Assembly: GCA_963735495.1 (NCBI GenBank)
Contig: CAVTLG010000008.1
Span: forward strand, 1 to 64,000
Length of the DNA stretch: 64,000 bases
Direction: 5' to 3'
DNA from: CAVTLG01 sp963735495
GTDB lineage: Bacteria; Chloroflexota; Ktedonobacteria; Ktedonobacterales; Ktedonobacteraceae
The translations under genes were made by a program, and so were the position numbers. The notes under the pieces were generated by a model. The model was not told where the DNA came from. It did no database searches and was given only the letters and a program-made list of their open reading frames with translations. Positions 31,101 to 40,365 of the stretch are shown here, piece after piece (positions within the stretch are counted from its first letter, which is position 1; the number at the start of each line of letters is the position of its first letter).

Positions 31101-32069
31101 ATGAAGCTGCTTGAATCTCTCAAACAATACACAACCGTGGTAGCTGATACCGGTGATATCGAAGCGATAGCTCGCCACCGGCCGCAGGACGCCACTACGA
31201 ACCCATCGCTTCTTTTCCATGCGGCTCAGATCCCGGCATACCGGGCCCTGGTCGACGAAGCTGTCGAGCTTGCTCGGAGCCAGGCCGGCGACCAGGAAAT
31301 GGCCAACGACTTCATCGATCGGCTTTTCGTGCTTTTCGGATGCGAGATATTGAAACATATACCCGGCCGGGTCTCGACCGAAGTGGCTGCCAGCCTGAGC
31401 TTCGACACTCGGGGTACGGTCGCCAGGGCCCGCAAACTCATCTGGCTTTACGAAAGGGCGGGCGTGTCCCGTGAACGGGTTTTGATCAAGATAGCCAGCA
31501 CATGGGAAGGGATTCGGGCGGCCGAGCAACTCGAGAAAGAAGGCATTCATTGCAATCTGACACTGCTCTTCAGCTTCGCTCAGGCAGTAGCTTGTGCTGA
31601 AGCGGGCGTCACGTTGATTTCGCCGTTCGTCGGCCGCATTTACGACTGGTACAAGAAAGAGCGAGGTGGCGCGGAGATTCCGCCCGATTCCGACCCGGGC
31701 GTCGCCTCCGTTACGCGCATCTACAATTACTACAAGAAATACGGCTACCGTACGCAAGTGATGGGCGCGAGCTTTCGAAATGTAAACCAGATCGTCCAAC
31801 TGGCCGGGACAGACTTGCTCACGATCAGCCCGGAACTTCTCGATCAGTTGGAGCAGACCGAGGGCGTTCTCGATCGAGCGCTTGATCCCGCGAAGGCGAA
31901 GCAGAACAAAGAAGAACAGTTGCATCTGGATGAAAAGACCTTCCGCTGGATGCACAACGAAGATGCCATGGCCACGGAGAAACTCGCCGAAGGCATTCGA
32001 AAGTTCCACGCTGATTCCAGCCGTTTGCAGGAGTACGCTGCTCTGCAGGTCGCCGCGAAAGTCGCGTAG
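31101..32069 (+). CDS. tal: Transaldolase
   Basis: 322 residues, TalB-like length. It transfers dihydroxyacetone between sugar phosphates. DATTNPSLL marks the N-terminal barrel strand, and VLIKIASTWEG carries the Schiff-base Lys130. NLTLLFSFAQAVACAEAGV and LISPFVGRIYDWYKK follow, with MGASFRNVNQI near the C terminus. I chose the ATG at 31101, preceded by AGGAAGGAG; a longer frame from 30999 would overlap rpiB. Last gene of the carbon unit, followed by a perfect 14-bp hairpin. Confidence 0.93.
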   Translation: MKLLESLKQYTTVVADTGDIEAIARHRPQDATTNPSLLFHAAQIPAYRALVDEAVELARSQAGDQEMANDFIDRLFVLFGCEILKHIPGRVSTEVAASLSFDTRGTVARARKLIWLYERAGVSRERVLIKIASTWEGIRAAEQLEKEGIHCNLTLLFSFAQAVACAEAGVTLISPFVGRIYDWYKKERGGAEIPPDSDPGVASVTRIYNYYKKYGYRTQVMGASFRNVNQIVQLAGTDLLTISPELLDQLEQTEGVLDRALDPAKAKQNKEEQLHLDEKTFRWMHNEDAMATEKLAEGIRKFHADSSRLQEYAALQVAAKVA

Positions 32070-32117
32070 TCAACCGGAAAGGGACTGAGGCGCCCGCCTC
32101 ACATTCGACTCACTGGA

Positions 32118-32164
32118 CCAGGTGGTTCGCGGAACGTCAAAGCCGACAATCGCGAACCACCTGG
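32118..32164 (+). terminator. Hairpin closing the carbon operon
   Basis: CCAGGTGGTTCGCG (32118-32131) and CGCGAACCACCTGG (32151-32164) are perfect inverted repeats separated by 19 bases, 49 bp after the transaldolase stop. No clear T tract follows. It lies only 26 bp before the left junction of the displaced phosphoketolase fragment, so it might also have taken part in that rearrangement. Confidence 0.6.
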
Positions 32165-32189
32165 CATGCCTGCTTGCCATTACTCTATC

Positions 32190-33268
32190 CTATGAGGCCG
32201 CGAAGAAATTCTGGATCGAGGAATACTTCCCGGAAGACGCCGACGGCGGCGAGCTTGCGACCGATGGACGCGTGATCGAGATGCTGAGCGAACACACAAT
32301 GGAGGGCATGCTGGAAGGCTATCTGCTCACCGGTCGAAATGGCTTTCTTGTCATCGTATGAGGCGTTTGTCCACGTAATCGACTCCATGTTCAATCAGCA
32401 CGCCAAATGGCGGTCGATCTGTAACAATCTTTCGTGGCGTCGGAAGGCCGCGTCTCTGAACCTCCTGATCACCTCTACAGTCTGGCGCCAGGACCATAAC
32501 GGATTCACACACCAGGATCCGGGATTCCTCGATGTCGTTTTGAACAAGAGCGCAGCCGTGACGCGCATTTACCTTCCGCCTGGTGCGAACTGCCTGCTCT
32601 CGGTGGCCGACCGCTGCCTCAGAAGCGAAAACTATATCAACGTGATCGTGTCCGATAAGCAGTTACATCTTCAGTTTCTGGATATCGATGCGGCGGTTAC
32701 GCATTGCACCAAGGGGATGGACATTTGGGATTGGGCGAGCAACGATAATGGCGCCGAGCCTCATCTCGTTATGGCTTGCGCGGGGGACATACCGACGCAG
32801 GAGGCGCTGGCCGCAACTGCTCTTCTGCGAGATGAGTTCCCCGATCTGAGAATCCGATTCATTAATGTCGTCGATCTGTTCAAGCTTCAGCCGGCGACCG
32901 AACACCCGCACGGTCTTACCGATCGCGACTTCGATTCGTTGTTCACGGCCGGCAAGCCGATCATTTTCAATTTTCACGGGTATCCGTGGCTCATCCACCG
33001 GTTGACCTACGGGCGAAAGAACAAGACTCTTCACGTTCGCGGGTACAAAGAAAAGGGCAATATCAACACGCCCATGGAAGTGGCGATCAACAACGAGATC
33101 GATCGCTTCAGCATCGCGATGGATGCCATTGACAGGGTGCCTGAGCTTCAGGCCATAGGAGGGCAAGCGAAGGAGAAATTCCGGAACAATCAGATCGCTT
33201 GCCGGGCGTACGCGTACCAGCACGGAATCGACATGCCCGAGATCACCGGGTGGAGATGGGCGCGATAA
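32190..33268 (+). pseudogene. Displaced 3' half of a phosphoketolase gene
   Basis: Encodes only the C-terminal 45% of phosphoketolase (from YEAAKKFWIEEYF to the stop), lacking the ThDP pyrophosphate domain, so it cannot be an active enzyme. An extra T at about 32345 (CTTTCTT against CTTCTT in the parent) splits it further. Against 27418-28496 I count about 41 substitutions, of which about 29 are silent. That is the pattern of a gene that diverged under selection, not of a free-drifting pseudogene. Its natural ending PEITGWRWAR is intact and stops with TAA at 33266-33268. No promoter or ribosome site is evident. Confidence 0.9.
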
Positions 33269-33297
33269 GCACAGCAGCTCTCCGCGGCGCTATCCGG
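32190..33297 (+). repeat. Displaced copy of the 1.1-kb direct repeat
   Basis: Homology to 27418-28526 continues about 30 bases past the stop into sequence equivalent to the transketolase start. There the parent's ATGAGC has become ATAAGC, removing the transketolase start codon while keeping a phosphoketolase stop. Similarity ends at about CCGG, 33294-33297. No flanking target duplications or transposase are next to it. Confidence 0.9.
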
Positions 33298-33325
33298 GCT
33301 CCCCAATAGCCGACGCTCCATCCTG

Positions 33326-34624
33326 CTAACGGCGTCGCAAAGGTCGAACCAGAATCGTGAGAACGAAGCCGACCGCCAGGAAAGCGGCGATCACCTCCAG
33401 TGGCTGGTCGTAAATATGAATGTGGCTCTCTCCCGGCGCGAGAGTCGCTTTGGCTCGGTCTGACAGTTCGGTGATGATCACCGGACCAACGACCGCGGCT
33501 GCGCTCCAGGCCGTGAGGATCACGCCATGAATCGCGCCGACGTTCTCCGCGCCAAACATGTCCGCGAGGAAGGCCGGAATGGTCGCGAAACCTCCGCCGT
33601 ACATCGTGAATATGACGAACAGGGAGGACTCGAACAAGACCCATTCGCCTTTCGAAGCAAGGCCTGGAATCAAAAGGAACAGGATGATCTGCACCACAAA
33701 GAACACCAGATACGTATTTCGGCGGCCGATGTAATCGGAGAAAGACGCCCAGAAGAAGCGGCCCCCGGCGTTGAAGAGGCTGATCAGCGAAACCACCGCC
33801 GCGGCTTCGACCGCGGTCTTGTGAAACATGTCCTGCATCATCGGCGAGGCCTGCGCCAGGATGCCGACTCCGGCGGTGACATTTATAAACAGAATGCCCC
33901 AAAGAAGAAAGAACTGCGGGGTCTTGACCGCTTCATTGCGGCTGAGATTCCGGTCGGTGATCATTTTGTTGGTAGCCACCGCCGGCGTCCAGCCTGCAGG
34001 CTTCCAGCCGGCGGGAGGCCGGCGGATAATGCCCGCGCCGATCATCATGATCAGAAAGTAGATCACGCCGAGCACGATCACTGTATTTGCCACGCCCATC
34101 AGGTTCATGAAATAGACGTTGAGATAGCCGGCCACAAACGCGCCACCGCCGAATCCCATAATGGCCATACCGGTTGCCATCCCCCGTCGGTCCGGAAACC
34201 ATTTGACAAGGGTGCTGACCGGAGCGATGTAACCAAGTCCGCATCCCATCCCGCCGATCACGCCCATCCCCAGAAACACCAGCCACGACTGCCTGATCGC
34301 CAGACCAAAGCCACCGACAATGAGTCCGCATCCGAAGAGGATCGCGGCGGCGATCGCGGCCACGCGCGGCCCTCTGCGTTCCACCCAGGGGCCGCCGAAT
34401 GCCGCACTGAGTCCCAGCAGGACGAGGCCTGTTGTAAAGGTCGTGTAAGGCGGGCTGAACCAGGAAGGATCGTTGGGGAACAGCGCTTTGATGGGCCTGT
34501 TAAAGGTGCTCCACGCGTAGATTGAGCCGATGCAGATATGAATACAGACAGCTGCAACGGGGATCAGCCAACGGCTGAACGTGCCTGTACTCGTGGAGAT
34601 TTTCAATTCGGATTGAGGAACCAT
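33326..34624 (-). CDS. OFA-family MFS transporter (oxalate/formate antiporter-like)
   Basis: 432 residues, 12 predicted membrane helices. GSIYAWSTFNRPI in the first helix and GGMGCGLGYIAPVSTLVKWF in helix 4-5 are typical of the oxalate/formate antiporter family, as is FFLLWGILFINVTAGVGILA at the start of the second half. It exchanges or symports small carboxylates such as oxalate, formate, lactate or pyruvate; the substrate cannot be set from sequence. Single gene on the minus strand. TCACAGGTTTGTGA at 34659-34672, 35 bp before the start, is a short inverted repeat that could be an operator. Confidence 0.85.
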   Translation of the reverse strand: MVPQSELKISTSTGTFSRWLIPVAAVCIHICIGSIYAWSTFNRPIKALFPNDPSWFSPPYTTFTTGLVLLGLSAAFGGPWVERRGPRVAAIAAAILFGCGLIVGGFGLAIRQSWLVFLGMGVIGGMGCGLGYIAPVSTLVKWFPDRRGMATGMAIMGFGGGAFVAGYLNVYFMNLMGVANTVIVLGVIYFLIMMIGAGIIRRPPAGWKPAGWTPAVATNKMITDRNLSRNEAVKTPQFFLLWGILFINVTAGVGILAQASPMMQDMFHKTAVEAAAVVSLISLFNAGGRFFWASFSDYIGRRNTYLVFFVVQIILFLLIPGLASKGEWVLFESSLFVIFTMYGGGFATIPAFLADMFGAENVGAIHGVILTAWSAAAVVGPVIITELSDRAKATLAPGESHIHIYDQPLEVIAAFLAVGFVLTILVRPLRRR

Positions 34625-35022
34625 TTGAGCGAGGCCTTTCTCAGCCGGGGAAAGTTTATCACAGGTTTGTGACAGACCTTAAACACTGAAATGGCCGTAA
34701 AATGCTACCGTGTTTTTGCGCCGCGTCGTGCGGCAGTTGGTGGGTGTGGTTTGCCTCGTATCCGTATGTCTCGCTCAACACGGACGCCCCCGAGCAGAGC
34801 GACGCCGGGATAACAAGGCAGATGGGCTGGTCACGTTCAGCACCGCTGCCAACAGGTCGACAGGGCGGCTCCATAAAGAAGACCGTCGCTTGCGAAAAGT
34901 TACCGGCCCCCGTCCACCGATGGCAAAGACCGCCGGCGCCACCCAGCTGCCGTGAAGTTCCGTGCCGGGCGGAAGCCCGGCTGCAAAGCCGAAGCTCTGC
35001 CCCACAGAAACTCATAAACCAT
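34625..35022. other. Intergenic region with a GC hairpin
   Basis: Between the MFS gene start and the 3' end of the TonB receptor. GCCGGGC (34964-34970) and GCCCGGC (34975-34981) enclose a GGAA tetraloop, 42 bp past the receptor stop on the minus strand, and may serve as its terminator, though no T run follows. Open frames on both strands show no recognisable protein. Confidence 0.4.
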
Positions 35023-37506
35023 CTACCAGACGATTCCGAACTCGGCTGTATACGCCCTCGGACTTACGAAATGCGTCCCGCTGAACGTTGAAAGAAAGTT
35101 GTACAGGGCCACGACGTTCGTGAGGTTCACCGCCGTCAATTGTATCCGGTACCGGATTCGATCCGTGTGAAAAAGGTTGTCGTCGCCGATCGCGAGATCG
35201 AACAGATTTCGCGGGGCTACGCGTGAGGGATTCGTATCGTCGTTCTGGGTGCCCGGCGCGGGAATGCGCACCAGGTTGGCCGCCGCGTTGCCGCCGGGGC
35301 ATGCCGTAATGGGGCTGAAGATGGTCGCGTATGTCGGTCCGCAATGGAACTGGATCGATGCCTGCTGGTCGCCGGTGAGGGCATACACATCTTCGAGAGT
35401 CGACACGGACGCGGCGACCTCGCCACTATCGTAACGCCACGTGAAAGACGCCCAGGGCCCGTTGTTCTTCCGCTGATAGCGCAGGTTGGTGGTCGTCTCG
35501 AGCGCCTGATCGTGATCGATGCGGAACACCGAATCGCTGACGGGGGAATTAAAGATTAACCCGCCATTTTCCGGTCCGAAGAAGCGCGCGCGTGTGTGCC
35601 CCAGAATCATATATGCGGTGAACCCGTGCAGGTCGGTCAGAGTTATGCGCGCGGCGGCGCCATCGATCTTGCTCTTGCGCCATTCAATCGGAAAAGTGAT
35701 GGGGGTGGTGAAGAGGTTATCGAAATCGAACGCGTTGTGGGTGTACTTCCAGAAGTAACCCGCGTCCACCAGAAGATGCCTTCCGATACCCTGCTGCACG
35801 CCGACGTTGTATTGATCCCGCGTTCCGGGGCGGAGGGGCGCCGTTCCGAATTCGCTGAACACGTTGCCGCCGAGTCCTCCCGGGCCGGTTTGGCTCGAAA
35901 TCAGGAGGTTCTCGTTGTACGGCGTCTCATAGAACTGCGAATAGGAAAGGCGAAAAACGGTGTTGGTTGGTTTGAACAGGTAGGAGGCGCCTATGCGGGG
36001 TTGCACCTGTTGTCCCGAGGTTAGGCCTCGATAGAAATCCACACGTAAACCCGCCTGAAGATTCAGGCCGCCGAAAGTCAGATTGTCCTGTGCGTAGATC
36101 GCGTACTCCTTGATATCGGTGTGGTCGCTGAAGGTGAAGGGAGGGTCGCCCTCGGTCAGATTGTACGGCGCCAACCCGGGATTATCGATGATCAGGCTCG
36201 GATCGGTGACGCCGAGGAAGAAGTTCTCGTTGAGGAAAGTGTGCTGGACGATGATCCCCGCCTTGACATTATTGTGATGATTGACATACGCATAGTCAGC
36301 CTTGACGCCGACGTTCATCAGTTGTCTGCTCTCGCCGACGGTGGCCGGAAGATCCGCAAACGGATTGCGGCTCGGGTCGTAAGTTACCTGATCCCGCCGC
36401 ACATACGCATTAACGCTGATCGTGGCGTGCGGATTCAGAATGTGGACCCATCCGGGCGCGATGTTGTAGCTGATGATCAGCTGACGCTGATCCTGACCCG
36501 CGAACTCCTGATCGTAGGTGTTGGGTGTCTGGAACCAGGCGCGCGCAAAGAACAGATTCAGGTGAAGAGCGTCGTTCTGTTCCGGCTGATAATCCAGGCG
36601 GTCGAAGATCGTCTGATTATTTCCTGCATCGTGATGGGCCGAGAATTCGGGCGGGTCGAGATACCGGCCCGAACGCACCCCGTTGAGCGAAATGAACTCG
36701 CCCCATTTCGCGCCTCCCTCGCCGAAAGTGACGGCCGAGGTCGTGGTGCCGAACGAGCCATAGCTCGTGTTCGCGCTGCCGAACGACTTGTCGACTCCGA
36801 GTCCGCTCTTCGTGGTTGCGTTGATCACGAGGCTTGTCTTGTCCCCGTACTCGGCGGGCGGCGCGCCGGTGATCACCTCCACAGAGGCGATCGCGTTCTC
36901 GGGCATCGAGGTCGAGAACTGCTTGCTCTGCTGATCGGTGATCGGCTGATTGTCGAAAACGTATTGCGTCTGCGCGTGGTCGCCCTGCGGATGTATGAAG
37001 CCGTTGGAATCCGCTACAATGCCGGGCGCGGAGTGCGCGATCACATCGTTCAGGCCGTTTGCCACAGACATCACCGGCAGCTTTTCAAATTGGGCGGCGG
37101 TCACGTCGATGTGCGCAGTCGGAACAGACTCGACAAGGTCGGAATCGGCGCTGACGTGCACGCTTTCGGTCGAAGAGGCCAGCCCCAGCGCGATCTTCAG
37201 ATTTACGGCTACCGTCGTCTGCACCATGACGTCTTCCGCATGCGGTTGAAAACCCGGCTCGGTGACCGTCAGGTGATAGTTATTCTGCGGAACGCCGAGA
37301 AACCTGAATGTTCCTCCGGAATCCGTGGTAGTGCTCTTGTCGTAACCCGTAACTTTGTTCTGGATCTCGACTGTGGCTCCGGCGATCACGGCGCCGCTCG
37401 GATCGACAACCGTTCCATTGATGCCTCCGGAATTCCCCGTCCCCTGGGCCCATATCGTTACGCATGCGCCTGACAGCGCGAGCGCGGCAAATAGAATACG
37501 TTTCAT
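35023..37506 (-). CDS. TonB-dependent receptor with N-terminal carboxypeptidase-like domain
   Basis: 827 residues, uninterrupted. Signal peptide 1-20 (CVTIWAQ); CarboxypepD_reg domain 25-110 (GINGTVVDPSGAVIAGATVE, then FRFLGVPQNNYHLTVTEPGF); plug with VFDNQPITDQQSKQF and VITGAPPAEYGDKTSLVIN; a large barrel ending YTAEFGIVW. Outer-membrane, TonB-energised uptake of an unknown ligand. Downstream of a small His/Cys-containing secreted protein (47-bp gap) and a second secreted protein on the same strand, so the three are probably co-expressed. Confidence 0.88.
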   Translation of the reverse strand: MKRILFAALALSGACVTIWAQGTGNSGGINGTVVDPSGAVIAGATVEIQNKVTGYDKSTTTDSGGTFRFLGVPQNNYHLTVTEPGFQPHAEDVMVQTTVAVNLKIALGLASSTESVHVSADSDLVESVPTAHIDVTAAQFEKLPVMSVANGLNDVIAHSAPGIVADSNGFIHPQGDHAQTQYVFDNQPITDQQSKQFSTSMPENAIASVEVITGAPPAEYGDKTSLVINATTKSGLGVDKSFGSANTSYGSFGTTTSAVTFGEGGAKWGEFISLNGVRSGRYLDPPEFSAHHDAGNNQTIFDRLDYQPEQNDALHLNLFFARAWFQTPNTYDQEFAGQDQRQLIISYNIAPGWVHILNPHATISVNAYVRRDQVTYDPSRNPFADLPATVGESRQLMNVGVKADYAYVNHHNNVKAGIIVQHTFLNENFFLGVTDPSLIIDNPGLAPYNLTEGDPPFTFSDHTDIKEYAIYAQDNLTFGGLNLQAGLRVDFYRGLTSGQQVQPRIGASYLFKPTNTVFRLSYSQFYETPYNENLLISSQTGPGGLGGNVFSEFGTAPLRPGTRDQYNVGVQQGIGRHLLVDAGYFWKYTHNAFDFDNLFTTPITFPIEWRKSKIDGAAARITLTDLHGFTAYMILGHTRARFFGPENGGLIFNSPVSDSVFRIDHDQALETTTNLRYQRKNNGPWASFTWRYDSGEVAASVSTLEDVYALTGDQQASIQFHCGPTYATIFSPITACPGGNAAANLVRIPAPGTQNDDTNPSRVAPRNLFDLAIGDDNLFHTDRIRYRIQLTAVNLTNVVALYNFLSTFSGTHFVSPRAYTAEFGIVW

Positions 37507-37553
37507 TTCCCCTCTTACTCATGTCTGTTTTCGCGGAATTGCGAAGCACGCAG

Positions 37554-37859
37554 TTACAGAGCGCAGGGAGGGGGGCCGCGGGAGCAGTGGGGTTGGGCGG
37601 AAAACGTCTGATAGCCGAAAAACGGCGGCAATATGCTCGTCCGCCCGGCGATATCGGGCCCGTACACGAGTTGCAGAGACGGCGTCTCAACCACCGCCGC
37701 ATGCGCGACAAAGCAAACGTCGCACCCTGATGGCGAGGCGTTTGGGTGGAGGTGAGCGGGCGATGCCGATGCGGTGGCCACGCCGAGCAAAGCAACGGCC
37801 AGGACCAGCAGGATGGCTATCCTGCCTGCGCGCGGCATCGACTCGGCGGCAAAGATCAC
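37554..37859 (-). CDS. Small secreted His/Cys protein
   Basis: 101 residues. A hydrophobic N-terminal segment (IAILLVLAVALLGVATASAS) is followed by HLHPNASPSGCDVCFVAHAA, a His and CxxC arrangement seen in small DUF2946-like proteins beside metal-related TonB receptors. The assignment to that family is tentative. It overlaps the preceding gene by 4 bp (ATGA) and precedes the TonB receptor, hinting that the receptor may handle a metal or metallophore. Confidence 0.55.
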   Translation of the reverse strand: MIFAAESMPRAGRIAILLVLAVALLGVATASASPAHLHPNASPSGCDVCFVAHAAVVETPSLQLVYGPDIAGRTSILPPFFGYQTFSAQPHCSRGPPPCAL

Positions 37860-38953
37860 TGTTTGGGTTTTTGGTTTTCGGGCTTCGAACTCGAGGGCCC
37901 GGCCGTGTCGTCGGTATCGTCGAACGTGATCGTGGTGTCCGCGGAATACTTCTTGTAGCTTCGGAATTCGAGATCGTTCTTTGTGCCGACTCCGTCGGCG
38001 CGCATGATCACTTCGCTCTTTTGCGGCAGCAGAAACTGCTGGCCGCCGACATCGGTGTAGCGGTAATCGAGAGCCTCGTGGATGTTCTGCATCGGGAAGC
38101 TGGCCGGCGGCTCGGGTTCCACGGAAATTCGCCAGATCTCGTTGGATGCCTTATCCACAAAAACCTCACCGTGATAAGCCGGCGTGACTTGCTGCCTGTG
38201 CTCGTAATCGAGCGTCCAGTGCGAGTGCGGCTGATCGATGTAATAGGTGTAGACGTGCATCAGGTGGCCGGACAGGGTGCTCCACCGCTCCCAATGAAAC
38301 TCGGCGCTCGATCCCGGATCGAATACTTCCTTCATCAGGGTTCCGAACTCGTTGCGCGAGAGCGCGCCGCCCACGGAATCGGATGATTTGCCGTAAAGCG
38401 AATCGTCATTGCGGCTGATCAGTTCGTATTTTTCTTTCTGATCGTAATAGGTAAGTTTCTCCGCCAGTCTGTCAGCGACCGCCCAGGAGCCTTCAGCGCC
38501 CGGCCGGTAGTGCGGGTCGTAATAGCGGCGAGTGACTTCCAGGCAGATGAAGTCCGGCAGATTTTTGGTGTAGTTTAAAGCATATTCGCGAGCCGCATCG
38601 AGGACCTTCTGCTGCTCTTCATAAGAGGGTGGATCGAGGGGCTTCGGCTTGGGAGCGGCAACCGTCGGAGCAGGCGGGGTGAGACTGGCGGACGCTGTGG
38701 CGAGGCGCATAAGCGCGTCCACGGTCTTCGGGCCGGCTCCCTGGCCCTGCAGGTTTTCCACTGTGCGCGTGTCCAGCTTTTCCGTCATTTTCACGGACGC
38801 GAGAAAACCCGCGACTTCCTTATCGGGCGTCTTCAGCGTGATGGAAGAGTGAATGAATTCAACAAGTTTGCTGACGGAAAGCTGCTGCTGCGCGAGACTC
38901 GTCAGGGCGCAGACACACCCCACCGCCAATACTCGGACGAACCCAAACCGCAT
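37856..38953 (-). CDS. Secreted protein of unknown function
   Basis: 365 residues with a signal peptide (ending ALTSLAQ, about residue 21). A helical N-terminal part (residues 25-85), a Pro/Ala/Lys linker (TPPAPTVAAPKPKPLDPPS), and then a beta-rich domain with LPDFICLEVTRRYYDP, HGEVFVDKASNEIWRISVE and LLPQKSEVIMRADG. That strand pattern resembles LolA-like or DUF-type proteins common in Acidobacteria; I do not assign a family. First of the minus-strand trio with the small His/Cys protein and the TonB receptor. Confidence 0.65.
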   Translation of the reverse strand: MRFGFVRVLAVGCVCALTSLAQQQLSVSKLVEFIHSSITLKTPDKEVAGFLASVKMTEKLDTRTVENLQGQGAGPKTVDALMRLATASASLTPPAPTVAAPKPKPLDPPSYEEQQKVLDAAREYALNYTKNLPDFICLEVTRRYYDPHYRPGAEGSWAVADRLAEKLTYYDQKEKYELISRNDDSLYGKSSDSVGGALSRNEFGTLMKEVFDPGSSAEFHWERWSTLSGHLMHVYTYYIDQPHSHWTLDYEHRQQVTPAYHGEVFVDKASNEIWRISVEPEPPASFPMQNIHEALDYRYTDVGGQQFLLPQKSEVIMRADGVGTKNDLEFRSYKKYSADTTITFDDTDDTAGPSSSKPENQKPKQ

Positions 38954-39579
38954 GGAACTATTGTCGCATTGCGCGCGAATAAGGTTTCAACCGGTTTTCA
39001 GACCGGGATCGGTGACATCCCTCCCGACCGGGAGTCGTTCAATCGCTATTGCCGCCGGCGCCGATCTCCGTGCGCAGGTGCCATATACTCTGACCTCCCC
39101 GATGGAAGAGTAGCCAACCGGGAATTAACGGTGTGGCGCGAACATTTCGATTACTTCGGGAACCAGCCTGACTATCGATGAAAGCGGCAGAGTCACTGCG
39201 CTGGCGGGAGCCAGGATCTATGTCCGGCCTGGTTCACCCCGAATACCGGGGCGACCCCGGTATTCACGGCGATGGTCCCTCCGGCGCGGTTACTCCCTTG
39301 GCGTGGCGCCGGTTCGGCATCGGCACCTGATTTCGTCAGATGCCACTGTTCTCGACGTCATGTGCCGTATCGAAATCGTCCGCCCTAAATCCTCGAGCAT
39401 TCCTGAGGCTTCCGGAACTCAACGAATACTGGCGCGCGTCCGATCTCGCCCTCAATTCAAAGAGTTTGCTTGTTCAGCAGCCGGTCGTCCGATGGTGTCC
39501 CGCGGCCGTGCGCCTGGATACGGCCAAAAGGCATTTGGCCTCGCGCATGCGCTTTGAGCTTACGGACACGCTTCCTCAT
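38954..39579. other. Divergent intergenic region
   Basis: Runs from the start of the secreted-protein gene (minus) to the chosen start of the Mla permease (plus). GAATACCGGGG (39241-39251) and CCCCGGTATTC (39255-39265) form a perfect 11-bp stem with a CGA loop. Lying between two 5' ends, it is not an obvious terminator. An open frame continues upstream of the permease from 39340, but without family similarity. Confidence 0.45.
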
Positions 39580-40365
39580 ATGTCGCAGAGCAAAGCAAAC
39601 TGGCTGACAGCAACGCTCGAACCCATTGGCAGCGGCGCGTCGTTCGCGCTGCGCGTGATTGCCGATGCGTTCCGGCCGCCATTCGAATTCAACTATCTTA
39701 TCGAGGAGATGACAGACCAGGGCTGGCGGTCTCTCCCGCTGATCATTTCGTCGGGCCTGGCGCTGGGCCTCGTGATGACGCTGCATACGCGCAACGAGTT
39801 GATCAGGTTCGGCGCAAGCGCCTGGATACCGCAAGTACAATCGCTTGCCTTCTTCATCGAGATCGGTCCTCTGTTAGCGGCCCTGCTTCTTGCAGGAAGA
39901 GTAGGCGCCGCGATGGGGGCATCGCTGGCCGAGATGCGCGCAACCGAGCAGATCGACGCAATCGAGGCTCTTTCGCTCGATTCGTTCAAGCTTCTGGTCG
40001 TGCCACGCGTGGTTGCATGCATCCTGGTTTTGCCGCTGCTCACCACCTTTATGAATTTCTGCGGTGTTGCCAGCGGATTTCTTTCGGAACATTTCATGTC
40101 TCATATCTCGCTTCAGCTTTACCTGACCCGCGCCTTCAGCGGCGTCCAATGGTCGAATTTCATCCCGCCCACCCTCAAGACCGCGGTGTTTGGATTCATC
40201 ATCGGAACGGCCTCGTGCTTCTTCGGGTATACGACGAACGAGGGCGCGGAGGGTGTCCGCAGGGCCGCGACGAACAGCGTTGTCACGTCATCGCTGCTCG
40301 TGATCGTGGCGGACGTCATGCTCGTGAAAATCATCTTGTTCCTCTTCCCGGAGAATGCATTGTGA
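39580..40365 (+). CDS. mlaE: MlaE-type ABC transporter permease
   Basis: 261 residues from the ATG at 39580, the usual MlaE length (an in-frame ATG lies at 39547 and the open frame reaches 39340). Inner-membrane subunit of the lipid-trafficking Mla/MCE transporter, five to six helices. MTLHTRNELIRFGASAWIPQ, the conserved loop ELGPLLAALLLAGRVGAAMG-like segment (here with EIGPL) and the C-terminal GFIIGTASCFFGY are family hallmarks. The stop overlaps the next gene's GTG start. The MlaF and MlaD genes follow directly. Confidence 0.85.
   Translation: MSQSKANWLTATLEPIGSGASFALRVIADAFRPPFEFNYLIEEMTDQGWRSLPLIISSGLALGLVMTLHTRNELIRFGASAWIPQVQSLAFFIEIGPLLAALLLAGRVGAAMGASLAEMRATEQIDAIEALSLDSFKLLVVPRVVACILVLPLLTTFMNFCGVASGFLSEHFMSHISLQLYLTRAFSGVQWSNFIPPTLKTAVFGFIIGTASCFFGYTTNEGAEGVRRAATNSVVTSSLLVIVADVMLVKIILFLFPENAL

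Noticed and set aside
36121..37473. 450-codon open frame antisense to the second TonB receptor
   Set aside because: The opposite strand has a clear receptor with all domains; the antisense frame lacks any domain and is composed as expected from GC-rich codon shadows.
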